Origin: Spirometra erinaceieuropaei
Lineage: Eukaryota; Platyhelminthes; Cestoda; Diphyllobothriidea; Diphyllobothriidae
Length of the DNA: 64,000 nt
Direction of reading: 5' to 3'
Assembly: GCA_902702965.1 (NCBI GenBank)
Contig: CACRXP010000017.1
Span: 1,316-65,315, forward strand
The notes under the pieces were generated by a model. It had not been told where the DNA came from. It saw only the letters and a list, made by a program, of their open reading frames with translations, and searched no databases. Below, piece after piece: positions 56,996 to 64,000 of this stretch. Every line of letters starts with the position of its first letter. Position 1 is the first letter of the stretch. Made by a program: the position numbers and the translations under genes.

Positions 56996-57852
56996 ATGTT
57001 TTTTTACTATCTTAAGCCATTTCGAAATAATGCTTTTAAGAAGACCTTACGGCGAACATTTTATTAACAGATCCTTATATGCCTATGGCTTTTTTCGCAA
57101 CTGGGCACGACATTTCAAGTGGCACTTATCAAAATAAACTGCAACAAAAATTGGGTTGGATTGGAAAGCCGTGATTCTAAATCAAAGGCCATAAAGGTAC
57201 TTTGTTCCGATACAAGTAACTTTGTTTATCGGATGATTTCAAGCAGTTTTTAGGTCGAAAGCGTGAAATTTCTTGAAAATGGCCGCCATTACTTTGAGTC
57301 TCTATCCCTGTGCGTCATTGAGAGTTGTTGCGGACCGTGCTCGATGTCTTTATATGAATACGGCATGTAGACAACTGTGCAGACCAAATTATAAGGGTAG
57401 GATATATATTAGGAAGGTGTCTTTTGCCGGCGCTAGGTCAACAATTAAAAAATCAGCCACCACGTCAAATTATACAAGAGCCACGAGTTCCCACGTAGAA
57501 CATATCCTAGGAATATTGTACTAACACATGCATTTGCATACCAATACGTGAAAATAAAACTGCAATACCCTAATTTACAGTCATGCCAACGAAAACCTCC
57601 GTGAGAGGTATGCTTTATTAAAGCCTTGTGAAAATTGAATGACATAGGAAGGGGAGTACAAAACGTGTTTGAATGTACGTCTCTATGACATGCTTAATGA
57701 AATTCGGAAAAAAGCGGCGGTACCTTTTGCGAGCTCAACAAAACGGCGTTTGACAGAAATGACAAGGACACAATGTTGGTGTTAAAGGGCCAGTGCAGTA
57801 TAAAGTGCAACAAAGGAGGTTCCCTGAACCCACTGATGAAAATTCCACGATG
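56996..57852. other. No gene supported
   Basis: One open frame of 83 codons (57273-57524, plus) with several cysteines and no recognisable domain. No splice support. Confidence 0.4.
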
Positions 57853-58128
57853 CTATAAGTAGCACGATTCGACTGATGAATTCAAAAATGCCTGCAGTGC
57901 AATGACTCTGATATTTCGAAACGCATACAGCCTCCACTCTGTCATAATTAGGGGGCTTTTTAAAATACGCGGCATTGGCTTGATGCTCACTAGGGCAAGA
58001 AACGTAAGTTCGATTGAACGCAACTTCCCTCGGGCATCCTCAGATCCGTACCAAAAGTGAATAAAGTTGTTTGCGCTGGCATTATATAAATAAAACCGAA
58101 GGGATTCTGCGACCACAGTCGAGTCCAC
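57853..58128 (-). CDS. Family copy 4, exon B, terminal (unknown protein)
   Basis: 91 codons plus stop, phase 0 entry after TTCTGTTGCATTTCAG. F-W-Y-G-S-E-D-A-R-G-K-L-R matches F-Y-G-A-G-Q-T-R-G-T-L-R of copy 2; E-W-R at the conserved Trp, then A-L-Q-A-F-L-N and Cys-Tyr-Leu at the end. Five residues are missing between the glycine-rich motif and the Trp. The spacing Trp to terminal Cys (24 residues) is unchanged. Confidence 0.82.
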   Translation of the reverse strand: MDSTVVAESLRFYLYNASANNFIHFWYGSEDARGKLRSIELTFLALVSIKPMPRILKSPLIMTEWRLYAFRNIRVIALQAFLNSSVESCYL

Positions 58129-59343
58129 CTGAAATGCAACAGAAGAACGACTATAATTCAGGAAAATACGCATTTATCTTTATGTGATTAAAATTATCGT
58201 CTAAGTTTTTTACGGCATCACCGTTCATTTTCGCTTGCAATGCAAATGCCAGATAAATTGTGACTAGTCTGTAGAAATGCGCAATTTGTTGACTTGTAAG
58301 CTGAGTTTAGTTAGCGGGCGTTAGTAAAGTTAGCGGGATGGTGGGGCGTCTTGGGTTTACGATGCAGTCACTAGATGATGACTTGAACCTGTTATGTAAA
58401 GTCGAGGTTACTTTTAAACTTATTCTCTCAAAACGGCTAACTTAAAATTTGTTACGCTGGAGGGCTTGAATCATAAGCTTCCAAATATAAGGAACTAAAT
58501 AAGATGCGGTCAAATCTCTTTAATGCGGATCATGTTTGAGTCCGTTTGGGATATTGTTGCGGCTTCTTGAATGCGGCTGATGCACCACTCATCAAAGCCA
58601 TTGCCAACCTTGTTAAGATTTTTTCTTTTTACGAGGAGATTTCGCCTGAATAGCATAACATTTCACCTGATCTTAAGTGTGCAGTCATTAAAGCAGAAAA
58701 GCGTGATCAAACTGAACATTATTTCGCAATAGATAGAAAGAAAGGAAAATATCATTTCCAAATATGCACGCAAATCAGTTATATATAGCACTTATAAGCA
58801 TAGTGCTGAGCACACACTGCTGACGTCTGTCGGGAAGATAATTCGAAAGCCCACCTCTGCGTTGCAGACTCAAACACATTATGTACCAGTTGGCATGCCG
58901 AACCGGATGCAGGATGCAAATAGCTAAAAAAAAGCGCGATCGATGGCTTCTGAAGTGATCTTACTGATAACAGACAACGACCGCAGGTTACTGAAAAAGC
59001 AGATGAGGAGCTGATGCTTGCGCCTGTTTGCCGCATTTGTTCTGCTATTATTTTGATATAAAAGATCGATTCAAACTCATACGGATCAGATTGTATTATT
59101 TTTGCAATTTAATTTGGTTATAACTAAAGACGTTTTTAACATATATTTAACGGAAACAGCATGCTTGTTTACATTCAATAAGAAGACCAGTGAACACCTT
59201 ATTATTCGTCGGCATATTAACTCTTGACATTTAAACAGATTTAAGAACGCCTTTACTAATTACTTATTCCTGTTATTATGGAAAGCATTGCAAATGAACG
59301 GTCATGTCGTAAAATAATCCATTGCAAGTTTTGGTGTACTTAC
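58129..59343. other. Intron of family copy 4
   Basis: 1215 bases between exon B and exon A, with no embedded element recognised. A minus frame at 58779-59036 is not supported as an exon. Confidence 0.55.
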
Positions 59344-59597
59344 CATACGATCGACGCCAACTGTAACAATTGAAAATGTCAGGTCGCACGAAAGCACTAA
59401 ATACTTTGCCTCTATAAACTTGTCGTGGTAGAAGCACTCATGAATCACGGGCTTGTTTGCCGTTGTTATCTGCAGGCGAGTTAATTCTCCCGCAGCATAC
59501 GGCTTGTAAGCTGTGTATACACGTGGAGTTTTAAATTGTTTCTCCACAAATGTGTGCACGAAAATCTGTCCGTCTAAGATTGGGCAGTGTGCTTCAG
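59344..59597 (-). CDS. Family copy 4, exon A (unknown protein)
   Basis: 84 codons: phase 1 entry after GTTTCATTTTTGAAG, phase 0 exit at ATG|GTAAGT, the best donor of the family. Cys4-Pro, F-V-E-K-Q-F, H-E-C at 52-54, F-I-E-A-K-Y and S-C-D-L-T-F match copies 2 and 3 at identical positions. The reading frame stays open for about 45 codons upstream of the acceptor, back to another possible acceptor at about 59733, and holds five cysteines in that stretch. Either this copy has lost an intron, so that the previous exon is fused to exon A, or the open frame is chance. Confidence 0.83.
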
Positions 59598-61382
59598 CTT
59601 CAAAAATGAAACGTAAAAAGGAATTATTGCAAGAAAAGCCATCTTGATTAGCCAGACGTTGTAAGCTAGAAGTTGTGCTGTACGGGCATGTTACATAAGA
59701 TGTTGTTTTGGAGATTCCGCAATGTATACAGTCTGAGTTTAGTTAAAATAACGCACTTTGTGCAGCGACATTTAATGGATACTACCCGCTACATACAATA
59801 GCAACAGGATTTAGGCGCCTTTATTGGTTTTCCTAAGTTACTGTCCGTAGTTTCGCCAACCGTGCCCACTTTGCCGTTTTCTGCTCACAACATTTCCCTC
59901 CCGGCAAAGTGAAGTCTTCACTTTCGTAGATGGACGACAGTGAGGAAATAACCGAGGTAGGATGGACGACAGTGGGAAGATACCTGTGGTAGGAAACGGA
60001 CAATCCACGGATTCACAATACCTTTTTAACGCTGATACGCATTTATTTGTCAGCGTCCATAGTATACTGTTAACATTCAGCTGAAACAAGGTGGTGTTAC
60101 GCAAGAAATGCATTCATAACTGTTTACAAAAATGCATGTTTTGCAGGATAAATTAAATGTTTTAAATCAACACTTCTGTTTAGTATTTATTTTAAACTGA
60201 TTTAGAAAGCACTTAGGTACGAAAATGCAGACTCGTTGTAGGATTCAGCACACCCAATGCAGCTTCGACTATTTGATGCATAGTTGGGAAACAACTTTAG
60301 GCTAATCGGTCGTTGGCTTTGAAACTGAATTCTCCTGTTAGCATTATCATCAAATGTTGAAAGTTAATCTGTTAACATACATGACCGCATGTAGTTAAAA
60401 TGCCCACACGAAATCGACAAATACGTATATTAGAGGTTTGGTTGGTAAATGATTAGGAGTATTTTGAAGGAAGGTATAAAGACACATGTAAAAATTCACC
60501 ACCTACATTTTAATATTGGCAGACGAAATTGCTACTACAGGTTGAATATTAACCTACCATTAAACCAAATTGTGCGATTAATATTTTTTTAACTTAAATG
60601 TTTATTCAAAATATATGGGCGTCTTTCCTTAGTAGACAATTGACCAGGACAGAGGACTGGATTACCCCTTTTCAAACTTAATAAACGATGTTGATCAAAA
60701 ACTCTGAAGTATCACCATAAAGCATATTTTGCGGGTAAAATGAGACGTGACTCGATATGTGAAAACATTCATTAATTAGATAAATCCACCTAGAGCTTGG
60801 TATCGAGAATAATTTCGTATTCACTTTGGTTTTTGAGAACATGTTACAGTTATTTGCGGACAGTGGTAGTAGTTTTAAAAACGCCGGTCTTCAAGGTTAT
60901 ATCATAGCAGCCCACTGGCGACTATTTGTCATCTCACCAGGCATGAGCGATTTGCCATGCGTATGAATGTTATTGAATAACACACACGCGTAAACGATTT
61001 GTGAGCGTGTATGTAGAAATACGGGCTAGAGATATGCGACATAATTACAGGAAAAGTAAATATATTTGCAACTGACATACTTGAAAGGAACCTGCAGGCG
61101 CTGTTCGAATTTATTAACAAAAGAATTGCCAAGTGCGGAAAAGTGTTTTACCAATACATGTCTTTTCTATTGTATTGCTGCACGCATGACTTCAACTATA
61201 AGTGCATTCAGTAAACAAACCAACGGTATGAACGCCTTTTTGACGTATTACATCGAGGGTTAATCTCGCAGGTGTTGTGAATGGTTTGAAGTGTGCAATG
61301 TGATGAATCGTATGGACTGATCAGTGTCGCAAAAATCGACAAGCCAAATTATGGTTAACTTCTGTTTTTACATAGAAAAAAA
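59598..61382. other. No gene supported
   Basis: Contains a 32-base tandem pair at 59929-59992 and a short palindrome (AAGTGAAGTCTTCACTT) at about 59906-59922. Frames at 59838-60113 and 60929-61263 lack any recognisable feature. Confidence 0.4.
59929..59992. repeat. Two tandem copies of a 32-base unit
   Basis: GATGGACGACAGTG begins each unit, followed by an AT-richer part and GTGGTAG or GAGGTAG. Small local duplication. Confidence 0.75.
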
Positions 61383-62052
61383 TAACCACTCAAAAGTCGC
61401 TCTTTTCTAAATAATGCTCTTCTGCAGAGCCGTTATTAATTCTGAGGTAATATGTTAAACATTAAAACGCGCAGCCGATTTCAGTTTACATATATTTCAT
61501 TAACTTTCTAGACCGTCAATACACATGATGAAAAATTGAACCAACGTTTGCTGAAATATAAGTTGGTAAATCCTATGTGGGTGCCAAAAAGCACTCACTC
61601 ATAAATTGGACATGTTTGTTTAGCATTATGGACTCCCAATTTTAAGCTCCCGTCGAAATATTTTTTGAAGTCAATGAAGATTAGGCTTGATGCTTACTTA
61701 ATATTTTAATTTCTGTATTAAAGTCGAAAAGGCAACCATTTAGTAGGCGCTCATTTTAACATACTGCTAATCTGCAAAGCCGTTATTAATTTATGGTATT
61801 ATTCTAAAAAGTACTAAGTGCAGCCAGTTTAAGTTTACAGTTATTCCCTTTACTTTATAGACCGTCAATATATAAAATTAAAAATAGACAAAATGTTGCT
61901 GAAATATAAGCCATTAAGTCCTTTTTGATTGCCCAAAACGAACTAACTCACAAATTTGACATGCTTGGCTAGCATTATGGACTCCCACTGTTAGGCTCCC
62001 AGTGAGACATCGTATAAGCAAGTGAAGATGACGTTTGATGCTTGCATAATTT
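61383..62052. repeat. Direct tandem duplication, about 350 bp per unit
   Basis: 61383-61702 and 61735-62052 share, in order, GAGCCGTTATTAATT, TAGACCGTCAATA, TTGCTGAAATATAAG, TAGCATTATGGACTCCCA and a GATGCTT end. The copies are well diverged. No reading frame is conserved between them. Confidence 0.8.
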
Positions 62053-62269
62053 TTTATTTTTTGATATCGTTTGGAGTTCTTTTTTTATTAATCAGCACGC
62101 CGTTAGTTTTTCAGAATTGACATTGATCGCTTAACGCCGATCGCCACCGCACCAGTAGCATAAAATAAATCGAACTCAAAATGGAGAGCATAACCATCCG
62201 AATAAATTACGTTATGCACTTTTGAGCGTGAGTCTACTCTCACAAGAAACTAATCCAGGTGTAAGTCAC
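62053..62269. other. No feature
   Basis: AT-rich spacer with no signal recognised. Confidence 0.4.
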
Positions 62270-62495
62270 CGTCCTTTCTCTGCGGTGGACACAGTCAAAC
62301 GTGACGATCAAGCAGTCATCCGGTACAAAAGTAAGATGAGACAGGAATTTTCGTTTTAGCATTCCCTAAATATTTCATATTGACCCAACTCTGAAAAAGT
62401 CGCCGCCACGGTGGGATTCAAACCGACGCAGTACGGGAAAGGCTTTAATATAGCCAACGCGTTTCTTTCCTGCCGTCAGTATCGGGGGCTTTTGT
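62270..62495 (-). mobile_element. tRNA-derived SINE, copy 4
   Basis: Minus strand: GCCCCCGATACTGACGGCAG (A-box region), GTTGGCTATATTAAAGCC as in the copies at 21.2-21.9 kb, and the B box GGTTTGAATCCC at 62413-62424. The 3' boundary is approximate. Confidence 0.65.
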
Positions 62496-62999
62496 GGTTT
62501 TTCGGCCATGTTCTTAGCAATGAATCGATCAGGATATCCCTTCTGGCGAAAAAGGGTTTCGATGCATATAGGCTATTTCTTAACGCCATCAGCTGAGCAG
62601 ATTCTTCGCACTCCTTGCGTAAAACAGCGCACTAAATTACGTTTAAAGTTTAGCAGTACGAAACTCCCAAAATAGGTGTAATGTGCGGACCATGTCTTTG
62701 GAGTATTTATGAGGGCAAACTACAATCTAAGATTCCAGAAGATCCAAGTCGGTACGTACACAAGTTTGCGCCTATATTGCTCGATAAAACATCAAACGAA
62801 GCCTTATCGTTGTGTCATTAGTTTTTCTCTTCTTACCAAAAACCCAACGATTTAGAGTTAAAAGTAATGTACGATAACCTCTTGAATCAAACACGTGACA
62901 ATCAGCCAGTTTCGACAGACAGCATATAACATCTTAAGTCTGCTTTAGTCGGTCACTTTTATTAGTACGGAAACAGTCGTCAGAAATATCGGGACTTGC
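62496..62999. other. No gene supported
   Basis: AT-rich; no frame with a recognisable domain. Confidence 0.4.
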
Positions 63000-63780
63000 T
63001 GACGAAGTCACGCATTGAGAAGTTAAAGCAACACCGCCAAAAAAACGTTCTGATAACAAGGCCAGATAATGGAACTGGCGTTGTTTTGAAGAACAGGTAG
63101 ACTACATTACGAAAATACAGTCAGTTCTATTGGATCGCGAAACACTCACAAAAACAGAGAAGGAGAAAGACCGTAAAGATTAGAGTGAAGCACAGCTGGC
63201 TTACTGCCTGAAAAGACTTTAGGCGGATGGTTGCCTAAGCGAATACGACGTAGATCGCCTCCGATCCGTCGGTACGCATAAACCTCGATTATATTGTCTA
63301 CCGAAGATCCGCAAACATGGCGCACCAGTTCGTTCAATCGTCGATATGAGGAACTCGTCGTATATTCATGAAAAAGTGAGAAGCTTCTCAGCTGCGTCAT
63401 CAGATAAACGGTTTAAGATACTATGGGCGGTACTTGGATGATATATTCGCAATTCCACCGCATAAAACTGACACCTAAATGCTACTGGGTGACATAAATC
63501 AGGCGCACTCATCATTAAAATTCACTCTGGAACAAGAAGAGTTCGGTTCACTTCCCTTTCTGGATGTGCTTCTGAGTAGAGAATCTGACAACAGCATTCG
63601 ACAAAGCATCTTACGTAAGAAAACGCGGTACGCACAATACACCCTTTGTGGGTGTTTAGTATGCAATTTAATCCGCTGTTTGACAGAAGGAGTGATAATA
63701 ATCTAAAGAAGAAAAAAATTCGAACACCGGAACTATTTGATTATTTTCCTGAGCTTTCCGACTCGTACAGGAGTCCATAA
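63000..63780 (+). mobile_element. Penelope-like reverse transcriptase, fragment
   Basis: Reads, with frameshifts and stops, K-N-V-L-I-T-R-P-D-N-G-T-G-V-V, then L-Y-C-L-P-K-I-R-K-H-G-A-P-V-R near 63290-63335, the catalytic R-Y-L-D-D-I-F-A-I near 63430, and S-L-P-F-L-D-V-L-L at about 63550-63577. These are the ordered motifs of a PLE polymerase with Leu in place of the usual Val before the Asp pair. The GIY-YIG region is not seen before the sequence loses similarity near 63780. Confidence 0.8.
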
Positions 63781-64000
63781 TCAGAGTTAGTGGCAGAACT
63801 AGAACAAGCAATAATTATGGGGCATGTAGGCCAATCATCGACCGACGGCGCAAGACTGCAGGTGACTACGCAGTGGATTTAGATTTTTGGTTTCTTATTT
63901 CGCTTTACAAATAACGCGCCGGTGATATTGCCAATTGCGCATTTTTCAAACAATAATATGCGTTTTTATGCATTTCATTATCAATGGTAGAGGGGCGCCC
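63781..64000. other. No feature
   Basis: Nothing recognised; the PLE may continue beyond recognition here. Confidence 0.35.

Overview
This window is an AT-rich, repeat-laden eukaryotic segment. I see no operons, ribosome-binding sites or long uninterrupted genes. What is recognisable is short exons with GT/AG splice borders and an abundance of retroelement wreckage: Penelope-like elements (PLEs), a CR1-type LINE, a Ty3/gypsy remnant, tRNA-derived SINEs and TA-flanked snap-back elements. That mixture fits a parasitic flatworm, most likely a diphyllobothriidean tapeworm. The organism call is inference.

The main cellular content is a dispersed family of two-exon gene ends that I do not recognise. 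Exon A codes for about 84 residues, begins in phase 1 and ends in phase 0. Exon B codes for 91-96 residues, begins in phase 0 and carries the stop. Four copies have both exons open: A 6046-6299 with B 6866-7156 (+); A 22211-22464 with B 24448-24738 (+); A 31873-32132 with B 28656-28946 (-); A 59344-59597 with B 57853-58128 (-). Two more look decayed: 11499-11725 with 11961-12304 (+), and 18768-18982 (-). Three exon A cysteines (residues 4, 54, 70), one exon B tryptophan (70) and one cysteine third from the C-terminus (94) are kept while most other residues differ. This suggests a fast-evolving, disulphide-bonded, probably extracellular domain. Upstream exons (start codon, signal peptide) were not found.

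Layout: 1-6000 mostly empty, with snap-back elements at 1956-2480 and 3361-4344; 6-7.2 kb family copy 1; 9.7-11.2 kb snap-back half and two facing LINE 3' ends; 11.5-12.3 kb decayed family copy; 12.6-17.5 kb PLE termini and a tandemly duplicated PLE; 19.0 kb decayed exon A; 19.5-20.5 kb intact snap-back element; 21.2-22.0 kb three SINEs; 22.2-24.7 kb family copy 2; 27.5-28.5 kb degenerate satellite-like array; 28.7-32.1 kb family copy 3 with an antisense gypsy pol remnant in its intron; 32.4-33.0 kb PLE; 36.9-40.9 kb nearly full-length but broken CR1-like LINE; 43.1-44.1 kb snap-back element; 46.3-47.8 kb PLE; 48.3-48.8 kb snap-back half; 51.5-53.0 kb PLE; 53.06-55.7 kb tandem repeat split by another PLE; 56.2-56.8 kb PLE with a 17-bp-arm palindrome at its end; 57.9-59.6 kb family copy 4; 61.4-62.05 kb tandem duplication; 62.3-62.5 kb SINE; 63.0-63.8 kb PLE reverse transcriptase.

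The second strong signal is RNA-like. Several PLE copies of different lineages end, downstream of their GIY-YIG coding region, in a CTGAnGA - hairpin - GAAA block that resembles the core of a hammerhead ribozyme. The helices that would complete each fold were not proven.
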